A stretch of DNA of 64,000 nucleotides from Paramecium tetraurelia (lineage: Eukaryota; Ciliophora; Oligohymenophorea; Peniculida; Parameciidae): positions 62,001 through 126,000 of the forward strand of contig NW_001799625.1 of assembly GCF_000165425.1 (NCBI RefSeq), written 5' to 3'. The stretch's first letter is position 1; the number at the start of each line of letters is the position of its first letter. The position numbers and the translations under genes are program-made. This document shows, in pieces, positions 1 to 17,835 of this stretch. The notes beneath the pieces are model-generated. The model saw nothing but the letters and a program-made list of their open reading frames with translations. It did not search any database and was not told the DNA's origin.

Positions 1-175
1 TTGTAGATGTTTAAACCCGTTCTAAAAATTGACTTTTTTTTGTTTCCCATTATCATTCGCACCTTTATCGTGCTGAAATATATAAGATATTTTACTCAAA
101 AGGATGTCCAAAAAGTCTAAAACACACTCCTGCAAATGCTCCACTGAGAACATCGGAAATTGATTGCTCTGCCAT
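1..175 (-). CDS. Mitochondrial carrier family protein, N-terminal part
   Basis: Membrane transporter of the SLC25 type, normally in the mitochondrial inner membrane. The start MAEQSISDVLSGAFAGVC is followed by GHPFDTIKVRM, the signature Px[DE]xx[KR]x[KR] that closes the first helix of a carrier repeat. A 23-nt intron (73-95) splits the Asp codon of that signature; without removing it the frame is lost. Only about 50 residues are visible and the gene runs off the left edge, so the substrate cannot be named. It is divergent from the GRAM-VASt gene, with 237 bp between the start codons. Confidence 0.88.
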
Positions 176-412
176 GCTTATTACGTTTTCTTGTTTTGAA
201 AGTTAAAATTATTAAATTTGATTTGAGTTTTTTGCAATCTTTATTGTCCAATAATGGGTAATAAAATTTTACTATAAATCTTTTAATTCGCAATATTGAT
301 AAATAATTATTATAAAAATTATTATAAATCAACTTTGAAGCATTAAAGAAATTAACCCATCATTCATAGAATCTCATTTACATCGATATAATATAAAATT
401 ATTTAATTAAAA

Positions 413-1564
413 ATGCTCAATCAAAATAATGTTCATAGTGATCGATTGATTCAAGTATTTTCCTGTGACATGCTTGATGGAAGTATCCAGTAAGATAGAT
501 GGAAAAAGGGAAAGCTCTTCATTATGGAAAAATCATTACATTTCTCATCTCTCTTTAATTATTCTACAACCTCATTTGGATTCAATCAATAAATCACTAA
601 ATTACAATGTACATACTTCTACCTATCTAAGATTCATAAATCAAAGAATTTGATGAAAATGACGAAAATGATACCTTGATAATTACTACACACAAATAAA
701 ATTAACTATATTTTAGAAATTTCTATGCACAAAGACCATAAATTATGGAAATTTTGAGGACCATTAATTTAAAAAATGAAGATTTTGAACCCATCCTTGA
801 AAATGATTCATTTGATTGGGATACCTATAATAATTTAAGTTAACAAATCCTTCCTTAATTATTAAAGCTCAAAGATGGGAATTAATACAATCCACCTACT
901 ACTTTCGAAATTGAAGGGTTAGATATTCATGAAGTCTTTGCATTACTCTATGATGATATCCCCTATTAACCAAGTTAATATTTCAACCTTGCAATAAAAG
1001 AAGTCGATAAAACAAAATAATATTAAAATGTTCTTCATTTCTTTTTTGAATAAATTCTTGGAGATTAACAAATAAAATGTGATCCTTATGTTCCATAAGT
1101 ACCTGAATACTTGAGAACAGGCAATTAATCCAAAGGGCCTAGTCATTAATAATAATAAATTGAAAACTTACCCACTAGAACTATTAATTATGTACATCCT
1201 ACAAAATTACCATTCTTTGGTACTATTAATCCTAAGGTAAAAATGATTCAAAGATTGTTCTTGATTAATTAAAATGAATTTATTGTTTAAGTCTAATCAG
1301 AAACCTCAGGATTACCAAAGAGTGATTGCTATAAAATGATGTCGCATGAAAAAGCTATTAGAATTGGTCATAAAAAATTGTATATATGTTATTTAATTCA
1401 CTCATAGTCGTATTGAATGTACTTTCACTATTGAATGGTCATAAAGAATTATTTTTGTTTCTAATTAAGTTGATAATGCAGGTGCAATTGAATCAAAAAG
1501 AGTTCTTGAAACATACTACATACCATATGCTAGAGCAAGATTAGCAGAATCATTAAAATTAAAA

Positions 1565-1626
<62 letters not shown>

Positions 1627-1957
1627 GTAAGATTAATTAAATTCAAGTCAAATTATTGCTGATTAACCTTCGATGGTTCATGTAAGAAGATAAGTTAAAA
1701 GTGAAAGTTAGATTTTCTAATAAAAATTTTAAATTAGTCCTCAAAAAAATTAATATCAAAATTATGAAAGAATTTAAGAATTAGATTCAAAATAATAAAA
1801 ATTAGAAAACTAAGTCAAACAATTATAATTATAACTTGTCTTGCAAGAAAAATAAATCAAAAAATTAAGTGATGAGTAACAAGCTTTAATATTGATCAGT
1901 AGAACATTAGGGATAGTCATATTATTTATTCTTTTAACTAATTGGCTAATGAAATGA
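413..1957 (+). CDS. GRAM-VASt (Aster/LAM-like) membrane-contact lipid-transfer protein
   Basis: Predicted 497 aa, introns 609-631 and 1380-1407. Family role: GRAM-VASt proteins (GRAMD1/Aster, yeast Lam) are ER-anchored, bind plasma-membrane lipids and move sterols at contact sites. Seen here: an N-terminal GRAM-like stretch (residues about 15-65, RWKKGKLFIMEKSLHFSSLF); a VASt-like region (about 110-360) with GLDIHEVFALLYDD and, after the second intron, RIECTFTIEW; then a run of 21 Gln codons; a Gln-rich linker; and a C-terminal tail anchor (TLGIVILFILLTNWLMK). The order GRAM, VASt, TM is that of the family. The sterol cargo is inferred from the family only. The long Gln run is unusual in position, between the VASt region and the anchor. 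Confidence 0.8.
1568..1630 (+). repeat. (TAA)19-TAG-TAA run coding for 21 glutamines
   Basis: Nineteen TAA triplets in a row followed by TAG and TAA, in frame within the GRAM-VASt gene. In this genetic code it is a pure polyglutamine tract encoded almost only by TAA, so it is also a trinucleotide microsatellite likely to vary in length by slippage. Confidence 0.95.
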
Positions 1958-2880
1958 TATAGAGTATTTTTTTAATTTCTTATATTTCATTTTATAAAGT
2001 TATATATTTTTAAAAAATCAATCAAAGAATTAAAACGAAATTATTTTAAATCTTAAATTTTTGTCATGGTTGTCTTTGTGTTTCTAAACTCTCATTAATC
2101 ACATTAAAACTAGTTTCAACTTATCATATTAATTTATAATCTGCTCTTATTTTTTTTCTATTTAGAATAGTGTTATTTCAAATTCTTTTTAACTTATTGT
2201 TTTCAAGACTTCTGACTAATTGTTTTTAATGAAAATCTAGACTTAAACAATACATCTTGAAAATTTAGAACTAAAATAAATGAGTTTGTCATTTATCTAA
2301 TTATTATTACAAACAACTTTATAGCATTATTAAATTAACCATAACAATATAACTTAAAAATGAAATAATAATAAAAAAGGTTATTGAGTGTAGTTTCTAA
2401 TAATCTATCATGATCTATATTTTATAACTATATTTATTGCACATAAACACCATAACTTTCTGTTAAACCATATTCTTTTTAAAAAATATAAGGATTATGG
2501 AATTTAATTTATTAATGAATATACCAATTTCAATTTTAAATTAGAATAGATTGTACATATTTAAACAGAGTTGGGTATTTATATTCAATTAAAAACATGA
2601 AACCTATAGATTAATTAATTATAATTTAATAACAGCAAATCCGTTGTGGGAATCCTAACTTAAAGAATAGTGGCAAATTCTAAGCCTACATTTAACATGA
2701 TTCTCACCCCCTGAATAGTTTTCTAATATTTATAATTTAATATAAGTTTAAATTTAGAATGTTTAAAGAATATAAAAACCAGAAAATACTGAGATGGAAT
2801 TAAGAAACTTAAAGGGTAATAAATAATATTTGAATGCAACATTTATTGATAGATAAACTGTAATTCTAAATTTATTTTAA
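1958..2880. other. Intergenic, no supported gene (923 bp)
   Basis: Unusually long gap for this window, between two converging genes. It is AT-rich on both strands, with TGA in all frames at short intervals. A slightly GC-richer patch at about 2640-2715 has no recognisable ORF or RNA fold. It may hold a decayed gene, but nothing can be supported. Confidence 0.6.
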
Positions 2881-3936
2881 TCAACTATCCTATAATTCAT
2901 CAAATTAAAATTTTTTAGTATTTTTGTCGCTAGAGGTGATTTTAGAGCTGGATTCATTTTTATCTTCGAATATTATTTAATCTTCTATAGGACGTTACTC
3001 AGAATTATATCCATTTTGATTTTGCAAAGCAGGTTGTGAGTTATACCTATTGATATTGGTAACTATTTAAGTATTCATTTTTTTTTTATTGTTTCTTTGG
3101 GATAATTTCATAAGGAAAGCTGTTGTTTATTTGCTTATTTAATCATTTTTAATTTTTTCAATTTTTTATTAATCACTTTTATATTAATCGATTAAATCAC
3201 TAGCTTCTTTATTTTCATCAAATAAAAATAGCTATTGTTTTAAATCTAGAGTCATATTTTCTTTTCGTTCGTCTTATTATGATTAGACTCTATTATGTAC
3301 ATCATTTTGGAATTATTCATTATCAAAATCAACACTTGAAGTATTATTAATGTTATGCTTAGTATTTTCTTTTTAATTGATTGTTTAGGTAATGGAGTCT
3401 TCATTAAAATGGAAGGTAGAGGCTTTAGTGTCGCGGACAACGACAGCAGTCTTTGAATATTATTAATCTTAATTTTCTTAATCGTTTTGATGAATATTAA
3501 CATCTATTTTAGGAGGAGGCAGATTTTTTTTCTGAATTTTGGGAGATTCCTGGGGCTTCTATTAGGAAGGTACAGATGGCTGAGTGACAACTGGATTGAG
3601 TATTAATTTATTCAATTGAATTTGAAAATATTTGTATGATTAATCTTGTATTTCTTTAAAGTGTTCTACTCCTAGCTGAATATAAATGTGAAAGTAAATT
3701 ACCATATACAAATTAATTAGATTTCTAAGTGCATCATCGTTTGTGTATTCACTCAAGACTAATATAATGTCATTGTCAAGGATTTGTTAAGCAAAATCTT
3801 TAGGGATTTGTTTTCCTAACTCGTACAATTGATTGTTTACATACTTTAGGAATGACGCATGTTAGCCTTAGGACTGGATGCTCTAAACTAAAAGTTAAGA
3901 AGAAATCAATACTAATTTAGAAAAGTATTCTGACAT
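2881..3936 (-). CDS. Unknown Gln/Asn-rich protein, intronless
   Basis: Single open frame of 351 codons from ATG to TGA with no intron needed. The first 110 residues look folded and helical (MSEYFSKLVLISSQLL, then DFAQQILDNDIILVLSEY). The rest is low-complexity and charged, with many Gln, Asn, Lys and Ser, one PPPK motif and a short Lys run. No TM helix, signal peptide or known domain is recognised. Codon use is like its neighbours. The function is not known; a disordered scaffold or regulatory protein is only a guess. Confidence 0.6.
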
Positions 3937-4185
3937 TATAATTTTTAGGTATTATATAAATATATATAATGTTTTATGTAAATATAAAAACTATAATTCT
4001 TAGATTTAGTAATTAAATGATAGTAATTAATATTTGGATTCATTTGTTAATAAGATGTAATATTAAATTATTTAATTGAAGATATATTTTATAGAACTGA
4101 ATTATACTAATATCGACACTATACATTAATGGATCAATCTCAGTCATTTTGTTAAGTATTGTTGAACATCCGCTCATAAACCTGT

Positions 4186-4910
4186 TCATCGTTGACTAAT
4201 TTTCTTCTAACTTTACCCTAAATATGTTTCTGAGATTCTTACAATATGATCTAGTGGGTTAAATTTCGAGTAATGAGAACGACACTAACAAGCAGTTCGA
4301 GTCGGTATTTCAATTGACATCATTTTAAAAACTCTATTCAGCTTTTTTTAGACACTTGTCTAGAATAATTCTTTATTTTATCGAACAAATTTTAAATATT
4401 TGTAATGCTCTTCGTTTGTCCAATGTCCTAAAATTAGAATATAAAATAACCTCTACGGTTTTGAATTATCTAACTATTGGATTTTTTAACCTGTCGCACT
4501 GTCTCTACTTTCTATAAGAGTTTGTCCGAATTATCCTCTTCATTCTTCTTCTCAAAGAGATTTTGAGCAGGAATGTCAGTTTATTTAATGAGATTGTCTT
4601 CCAGTTTAATGTAAGGAGGATTTGGGATTTTAGGCAACTTCATCTAGGTTTGTTCTGTACTCCAGTTGATATAATTTGATTATTAAAAGTAATTTAGAGG
4701 ATAAGATTCATTCTATAGATATGGTTAAGGGGCCTAAACATTGATAACAAAAAGTCATTACCATATAGGTTGAAACTTAAGGATAGTAAGGGTTGTAGTT
4801 AGAGTAATACACTTGTGGATTCATAGCAAAGTCTGCCTAGTGGTTTAAATTGTAATACTTGGTTGAAATTAGAAAGGAGAAGTACTGTATGAAAAGGGGT
4901 TGGATTGCAT
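4186..4910 (-). CDS. Myb/SANT domain protein, SHAQKYF-like
   Basis: Predicted 215 aa, introns 4833-4858, 4734-4761 and 4428-4450. The N-terminal half is rich in Tyr, Asn, Pro and Gln. Residues about 130-190 form one Myb/SANT repeat starting GHWTNEEHYKYLKFV and ending IPTRTACQCRSHYSKF. That end matches the R[ST]xxQ[VC]xSHxQK[YF] pattern of single-repeat Myb proteins that bind DNA. The first Trp and the tRTxxQcrSHxxKf block are clear; the middle Trp positions are partly replaced. It is probably nuclear, and the target genes are unknown. The last intron lies directly before the Myb domain. Confidence 0.78.
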
Positions 4911-5790
4911 GCTTTATTTTTGTTTAAAATTTAGTTAACTTGAATCATTTAATCGAGAATATATAGTGCGAAAGAATCAAGATTTTCTCATTTATAAAGT
5001 CAATATTATTTTACCCCCCTAATTTGAACTTCGTTCTCCCTTTAGAACCTTATCGATATATTTATACAATTAAATCTGACAAAAATTTTATTAATCATGT
5101 AATCACCCAACACTCATCCACACACTACACCCATTTAGTCTCTCTGTCAATTCACTCTGTTGCCTATTACTTATTGAAATAAGTCTCCCTGCTTCCATCT
5201 ACTCTCCCTTTTTAATCCCAGTAAAATTCAAAAATCGTCTTTAATTATCCTAAATATTGTTGTTTCATACTCAAAATTAATCTCAAATGCTATTTTTATA
5301 TAAGCATTTTACAGAAACCTCATTTTTCTTTATTAAATCCTTAGTCATTATTTAAAATTTTCTCCATCCAAATCACACTCTCTTTTTTGGAATTCCCCTT
5401 TATTGTTAATTTCATCCCTAAATTATAAGTGTTTCTTATAAGTAATTTCCTTCAAACATTAAAATAAATAGCATTCAGTATATATATTTTAATTATATTT
5501 AAACAAAATTTATAACGAAGTATCCAAATAAATAATAATAACAATAATTATTTAAGCTTATTGTATTTATATTTCAAAGTAAATTACTATAGACATCTAC
5601 CCATTCCATCCTCCTGGATCAATTATTAACAAAAATCTTAAATTTCATCAATGACATCACTCACTCTCTCTTCTCGTTCTCCTATCCCTATTTAATATTA
5701 TACTCTCTTGCGATCTACAATTCTCAAGAATCTAAAGCACTTATATTCCATTAATCAATATTATATTTTTAATTAATAACGAGAATCCAA
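4911..5790. other. Intergenic, pyrimidine-rich on + strand, holds a possible gene relic
   Basis: An 880-bp gap between divergent genes. From about 5100 to 5460 the + strand is rich in C and T, which is how a minus-strand coding region looks here (see the separate pseudogene call). The rest is plain AT-rich DNA. A 15-nt string at 5021-5035 recurs at 17449-17463. Confidence 0.5.
5136..5490 (-). pseudogene. Possible decayed minus-strand gene
   Basis: Three overlapping minus-strand open stretches have coding-like composition but do not join by plausible introns. One reads LKEITYKKHLQFRDEI (about 5450-5400). Another begins near 5353 and continues, after a possible 29-nt intron, through QYLGQLKTIFEFYWDQKGR to a TGA near 5155. 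The purine richness of the minus strand and the acidic/aromatic residues resemble real genes, yet the frames break several times. Loss of one copy after whole-genome duplication is common in Paramecium, so a decayed paralogue is plausible. No family is recognised. Confidence 0.35.
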
Positions 5791-7892
<2,102 letters not shown>

Positions 7893-7970
7893 TATTACTA
7901 TCTTAATTTCAATATAGATTATTATTAAATATTTATATAATAGGTAAAAATTGTATTTGTTTTATTCAAT

Positions 7971-10900
7971 TCAATTTTTAGGAAATATTATGTTAAATTC
8001 TAAAATTTAAATAAACCTTCTCTTTTTATAGCATTCATCGTTAAAGAGCTGTTTTATTGTTTCTTAATTTTTTATAGTACCCTTTAATTTTACCATAGAG
8101 GTTTATTTAATATACAACTCTAGCTCTTAGATAGTTTAATCCATCTATTATTGTTATTCTTCCATATCCTCTATCATCATTTTAATTTAATCCTTAAACA
8201 AAATATTGTTGTATCTCTATAATAAATCTTAAGATTTCTTCTCTTTTATAGTATTCTGCTCTAATTCCTGCGATTATTTTTCATAAAATTTTTTTATATA
8301 GTTGCTTTGATTCATTTATTTCTTTTTTTACCTATTTGCATATTCTTTTATTCTCTCATAATATTTTGTGATATGAAACTACTTTATGTAATTAACTAAA
8401 GCATATAATATAGAATAAGATTCGAAATTCGATTTAAATTTATTATTGAATTCTTGAATCTCACAATTCGAGGGTAATTTCTTAGTTAATTCATTTAATT
8501 TAGAAATTACTTTTTAAATCTATACTTTTAACTAATTTAATTCTGATGGATTTAATGATTAATTAGACATTTTACTATTTATTTATATTTCTTCTAATAA
8601 TTCAAGATCTTATTTTTATAAGTTTTCGTAAGTTTCAACTAGTTCAATATCCATGGTTATGAAATTTATTTGTTTTCTTTAATTCACTGCATTTATTAGA
8701 AGTTCCAATTCTTGTCCTGCTTTCTAGCAAATTTTTTATAATTGAACAAGCAAATCTTTCGTTTAATTTTTGAAACGCCCTTATTTATTCTCAATCTCTT
8801 AAAATTTTTCCTTAAATAATTTCTCGTTTTCATTAAAATCATGAAAATTTTTATTCAAAGCATTCTATTAGTCTTCTAAAGTTTTTTTAAGATAATCTTT
8901 CTTATCATTCATTTTTCTCAAGAACTCGTTGCTTTCACATTCAATTTTAATTGATTTTTTAACCTTCTAGAATTGCATATATTAGGATTACAATTGTGTA
9001 TTTAATTGATATAATTCTCTTTCTTATTGACTATTTTATTCCCAAGATTATTACTCTTTCATTAACAAGTGTAATTTAGTTAAGTGTTCTGTTTCATCAT
9101 CAACTTATTACTTTAACTTTTCCTAAACTTATTCCAATTCATTTATGTTAATTTTTGAGATTTCACAGGAATCTTATTTATCAAATTATTAGCATTTCTA
9201 GTATAAGTTTTCATACTCAGATATTTTTTAATTTATTGTTTCAAATTTTTTGTTAATCACACTCTTATTTGAAGCAACTCTACAACCTTAATTGCTAAAT
9301 AAATTGTCAAAGTCTTTTTGTAAATTTTAAAATTTATCTATGGAGTTTTTTAATTTTGTTTATGCAGTTTCAAATACTTTTATTCTTTATGCGTTTCTTA
9401 ATTAAATTTATTCATCATGATAAATTTATTCACTGATATCATTATGGTATTTCTAAGAATTTTATAATTATTGCCAAAGCGAGTTATAAACTTAATTAAA
9501 TTCTTAATAATTCTAAAATATCCCGTGATTCAATATTTGATTTAAATATTCTGACTTAGACTATGAATCTTCAAGCTGATTAAGTTATTTTTTAATTTCT
9601 TATCTATATTTCTGATTTTGAGATAAATACTACAATTTTTCAATATAATCATTTACCTAGTCTTATAAATCCTCTATTAATTTTTGCTGTTTATTAATAA
9701 ACTCTTCATCAATCGTTTTAATACTTTAAATTGTATTTTAAGTAGATTTTTTTAGTTGACTTATAGGTTACTAAAGTTCTTCAAGTTTGCAGATAAGAGA
9801 TTGATATTGAATAATCTACTATAATTACTCAAATTAACAAATATCATTCTATTTGTATCTTAACATTTCTAAATCTAATGTAATTTTCTAATATGATTGT
9901 AGAACATCTTGAATGCAACTTTTCTCTTAAAAATGAAACTAAATTTCTTCGTAAATTTACATTTTTTCCTAAATCTTTTTAATATCTGGAGTAATGGACG
10001 AAAAAAACTATTGTGAACTCTCGAGTTGTGTTTAATAGATTTTTTTTAATTTATTGAGTTATTGCTCTCTTTCTTATTCTTGTTTCTCAATTTGTATTGT
10101 ACTTCTTAATTACTTTTCAATAGCATTTATCTACACAGATATCTTATTGATCACAATGAATTATTATTGAACATAGTTTTTCTATTCACTAACCAATTTA
10201 TCCTCTTATTCTTGAAGCATCTCCAAAGTCTACAATTATTCTATCTCTTATTGTGCTTATAAAATCATTATTATTTAATCGTTATTTTAATCAATTTCCT
10301 TATTTATTTAAGATCTTAATTAATCTTCTTAATTATTTTACACATTTAAATCTGTAAGATTTTATAATTGCAATTGTAATTGATTAATAAATGAATTAAT
10401 AGTATCTTATTAAAATTACACCAGATTAAGCAAATTTTATCTTTTTGCTTATAATTATTATTAATATTTTAATTCTTGCTTTTATTCCATTTGAGTAACC
10501 TTTTAATTGTATTCTAGTAAATATTTGTTTTCATATTAGAGCCTAAGACTTTCTTCTAATTATTTTACTTGTTCTTATATTTTCTATTCTTTTTCTTGAG
10601 ATGCCTCTTACTTTAGTTTTTTAATTTAATCATTATATTCATCATCTTTCTGCTATCTAAACTAATCCATTTAAATTTAAAATTATATTTCTTACTATAT
10701 CTTCATTTAAGTTATTTCTTAAATATTCTATTCATATTTTTGAGCTTTTTCTTGTTACTCTTTTATTTCATTTTGTTTTTCCTTAATTTAATTCTCTAAT
10801 CTAATTTTGTAATCGTCTTAGAGTTTATCATATTTTGCTTGTAACTCTTATTCAATCTTGCGTCCTAAATCTCTTTTCATCTCATCCAATTATTCTTAAT

Positions 10901-11918
10901 ATTTCTAATTGGTAATTGATTTTGATAATTAATTCCTAGCTTCCTCTTAAATTTTTTACTCCTCTTACCTATTAATAAGAGGCTTGAAAATTTGAAATTT
11001 TTACTATCCATTTGAGTTATATGCTGTCAAAATATCGTGTAAATTCAATCTAGTTAAATGATCTTTGCGAAGCATTTGTTTAATAAACTATTTTTCTTTG
11101 TTTTGTATTGATTAATTTTATTCAATCTATAGATCAATATCTTCTTATTTCTAATTAAGGATAAAATACTGAATATTCTATTAAAAATTACCTAAAATAG
11201 ATAATTGTTATTACATTTAAAAAATACTTGACCAACTAACACCTCGTACCAAATTGCCCCCAAAGACCATATATCAACTGATTTAGAATATAAAATGCCT
11301 TAAGTTCCCATAACTTCTGGAGCCATGTAATATGGTGTTCCAACCTTGTAAGTATTTCTCAGTTGATTTTAAATTTATTTGGCAAAACCAAAGTCAATCA
11401 GTTTAATAGTTATCTTGTTGTTTTCTCCTTTGATATAAACAAAGTTTTCAGGTTTCAAATCTCTGTGGAATAATCCCAATTAATGTAGTTATTAGACTCC
11501 TATTACCATCTAAAGTCACATAGATATTTACTTAAATAAATAAAGAATTTTTTTCAGCATAAGTCATTTTTTTAAATTCATCATACTTCATAAATTCATA
11601 GAATTCTCCATGAGCTTGTTCCATCACAACGATTACACCTTAATTTTGAGTTTATTGGAATCCATATATTCCGATGATATGACTACAATTCTTTTGAAAA
11701 ATTGTCTAAAGGACATTAATCATCCTTTAATCACATCGATGGCTTTCTTTAATCGCTACTTTTTATTTTGTTTAAACATTAATTCCCTTATAAATTATAC
11801 CTTCAGATCCTGAACCAATAGGTGGGTAAATCTTTTCATATTTGATTCCATTAATGAGAATGATATTTTCATTTTCATGTTGTTGATATTAATTTTAAAA
11901 AACTAAGTTGCTGGCCAT
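7971..11918 (-). CDS. Ser/Thr kinase with about 1000-residue coiled-coil tail
   Basis: Predicted 1300 aa. The two introns (11510-11531, 11192-11214) both lie in the kinase part; the remaining 3 kb is one open frame. The kinase domain (residues about 22-280) has GSGSEGIIYKG, VAIKES, HRDLKPENFVYI, IDFGFAK, the loop GTPYYMAPEV and DIWSLGAIWYEVLVG, so it should be active. It looks ULK/CAMK-like but no precise family fits. From about residue 300 the protein is almost pure coiled coil, rich in Gln, Lys, Glu and Leu, without TM helices or globular breaks. Likely a structural kinase tethered to a filament or cytoskeletal array; that location is inference. It ends 78 bp from the DYRK gene, convergent. 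Confidence 0.88.
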
Positions 11919-12055
11919 TCTCGAAAAATGGAAAATTTATGTTTTAATTAATATTTGTCAACTAAAAGGAGGATTGAAATTTATAATTTGATATTTCTAT
12001 CAGGTTTATGTATAAATTAAAAATATTTATATAATAAAATACATTAATATGTTGA

Positions 12056-15245
<3,190 letters not shown>

Positions 15246-15637
15246 TTTTAAATGAATTTTTTAATTAATAATCAACTTTGATAATCATATATTAAAGTAA
15301 AAATATATGAGTGTTTCAGAATGAAATAATAATGATTACTACCCCTTCCGTCTTAACTCAAAATCTTTATATCTAATTTATTTAGAACAATTCTCATCAA
15401 TAATCAAATTATTCAAGTAAAATTAGAATTATTTAATTGACAATTTATTTCAAAATTAAATAAATACATTCTATTTAATAATTATTATGGGATCCCTTCC
15501 CACCCCCCTTTGTGTTCTCCGTATCTATGAAATCAGCTCCACATTCTCAAATTGTATTTGCTCTTCTCTGAAACGACAAAAATTAATTAAAATATATTAT
15601 TATTTGTAGAATAATCCGCTTTATAATTGGATATTGA
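15246..15637. other. Intergenic (392 bp) with a GC-richer patch
   Basis: This lies between the USP start and the DRC3 stop. It is mostly AT-rich, but about 15488-15580 is clearly GC-richer and includes a C-rich block. No ORF with a start codon fits, and no tRNA or clear snoRNA boxes were found. An unannotated exon or small RNA remains possible. Confidence 0.4.
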
Positions 15638-17407
15638 TCAATTGCCATCAGATTCATCATCCGAGGGAGTTTGCTAATTCTTTATTTAATCTGTGTAGTC
15701 TTCAATTTATTTGTTAATCTGAAGTACATTCTTTCTGTTTCTTTCGTATTGCTTCTCCTTATAACTTGTAACCAACAACTTGATATCCCTCTCGATCGAT
15801 GTTGTAATATTGGTATCCTAATTATTTAAACATCACCTTACCTTCGTATTCGCCTTAGATTACAAATTATCTTTGATATTGCTCACTGTACCCAACAGAG
15901 TTTCTTTATTTTCAAATAACTAAGTAATTATAATAGTATACTGTCTATAGATCCTCATCCCATTCACTTAAATCACTTCCCTATTGCACAAATACCTAGT
16001 ATCTGTCATATTCCAATTTGGCAATATCTGTCAACTTAGTACCAAACTCCCTTATGAAATCTCCAATCTTCTTAAATCCATGATCTCCTGAGACGTAATC
16101 AGACATATCTTTGGTTATAAATCCTAACTTTCCATCAAAATCTCCTAATGCTGCTTCTATGTCCACCATCAATTGTAACTCTGTAGAGAGTAGATTGTCC
16201 TTAAGTTTTAAGGTTTCTTTTTCTAAGTCTTCTAATTTCTATTTCCAACCTTCTTCATTTCTTTCTTTTGCTCTAAATGCCAATTTCTTCTGATGTTCAA
16301 ACCTTTTGATAGTCAATATGGTTTCATTTTCACTTTTGATTTCTCTTGCTCTGACTGCTTGTTCGAATTTCTATTACAATCATAATAATGCTTACTTCAA
16401 TTGATTATAACTTAGCAGTATTCTTTTGAATAACATTCTTTTAAAGATTCTCAACGGTTTCTTTAATCTTTTCTTAGAATTTGTTGATTTCCTCTTCTAC
16501 TCCCTTCATAGTCTTAACTTTTTCTAATTCCTCATCCTAAATTAATTCATCACTTAACTTTTCCACCAAATCCATTCTTGCACTCTTTCTTTTAAATAAT
16601 TCGTCATTGTTGTTCTTCTCCTCCTATTCTTAATTTTGCATCTATTTTAGAAAGTCTTCTTAAGTAATAGCATCAGTTCTAAATTTCTCATCTGATTCTC
16701 TTATCTAATTTCTCTATGCTTCATCAATAAAACTATAATCCAAGTATCTCAGATTAGGTAATGAATTAATAATATGATTTTTATAATCTGGTTCTTTAGT
16801 AAATGGATTTCCTGCTACATTCAGAACTTGCAAATTCTTAAATTTCATGCCTTTTCCTTTGCTAAAATACTGTGTCACAATTTCGAAGGAGGGTATTTTA
16901 TTATTGCCAATTGATAAAACATTCAGAGACTTGCAATTGTCCAAACCTCCAACAGATGTTAATTAATTATTAAACATTGATAGGTCTTTCAAATTGACTA
17001 GTTTATCCAATCCCTCTATTTCCTTGATCAAATTAAACGATAAGTCGAGCCAATGCAAATTGACCAAATGATCCAAATTCTCTATCTTCTATATTATGTT
17101 ATTATCCAATTGTAACTTCTCCAATCTCTCTAAACCCTGGAGGTTTTCAATCTTCCAGATGTCTATACAATTGTTATAATATCGGATGTACTTTTAAAAG
17201 ACAGTGACATGACACGTAAAGAATTTAACATTATTTAATCTCCCATGGTTATTTTGTTCTCCGCATTGTAATCCTTGACTGATTTACTAACATGTTATAA
17301 TTCTACAATTACATGATTAATATTTCATCAATAACTGTTGGCTCAATTGAAGTCTTATTATTTCGCTTATCGATCTTTGGAAGATGGGCACTTTGGAAGT
17401 TTAACAT
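15638..17407 (-). CDS. DRC3: Dynein regulatory complex subunit 3 (LRRC48)
   Basis: Predicted 547 aa, close to the 523 aa of human DRC3; introns 17287-17312, 17163-17191, 16371-16395, 15920-15941, 15818-15841. The protein belongs to the nexin-dynein regulatory complex of the axoneme, which links outer doublets and controls dynein. Seen: EPTVIDE near the N-terminus; leucine-rich repeats at about 70-190 ([40 protein letters not shown]); an LRR cap ending [15 protein letters not shown]; then a long coiled coil to the end. The order and the cap motif match DRC3 across ciliates and animals. The first two introns fix the N-terminus: without them the conserved LSFKNIWKIENL block is out of frame. Confidence 0.92.
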
Positions 17408-17631
17408 TAATATAAATATATTATTTCAATTTTTATTTATTATACTTTAATTTGAACTTCGTTTTAATCCTCCCATTTAAATAAGCTCATTGACACTCAC
17501 GGCATGTGCGGACTTAAACCGCAGAAGTTATTCACAAAATTAAATATAATATTAATCCCATATAATTTACTCATTATTAGTAAATGTATATATTTAAAAT
17601 AATTCTTATTGTATACTGACAATCATTATGT

Positions 17632-17835
17632 TCATTCTTCTTCTCCAATAGGAAAGGAAGTCATACAACCCCAGAAACCATTACAAACACCCTGAGTATT
17701 GCTACATTCAGTGTAGCGTTAATCCTCTTGGCTATTCTCGTAACGATTGTCAAATTTAGAGTGCTTATCGTCAAAAATCAGCAAATCATGACGAGTCATA
17801 AGTGCTCTAAATAGTTATTTTTATATTTTTTTCAT
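17632..17835 (-). CDS. Small unknown protein, ORF B (67 aa)
   Basis: Open frame from ATG 17835 to TGA 17632, intronless; an inner ATG at 17799 is another possible start. The sequence looks like a real protein end: acidic, with TRHDLLIFDDKHSKFDNRYE, then CSNTQGVCNGFWGCM and a GEEE tail just before the TGA. The two other minus frames and the plus strand are less protein-like. Its start codon overlaps the stop of ORF A by ATGA, which ciliates do not use for two-gene messages. The pair may therefore be one gene with a frame change. No family is recognised. Confidence 0.5.

Noticed and set aside
1568-1630. Non-coding microsatellite
   Set aside because: It lies in frame inside a GRAM-VASt gene with conserved sequence on both sides, so it codes for glutamine here.
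15488-15580. Box C/D snoRNA in the GC-richer patch
   Set aside because: TATGAAA and CTGA can be found but the C box is poor and no terminal stem pairs; not enough to call.
17832-17835. Bacterial-style operon overlap (ATGA) as evidence of horizontal transfer
   Set aside because: Codon use, TAA/TAG as Gln and base composition are the same as in neighbouring genes; a frame change in one gene is simpler.
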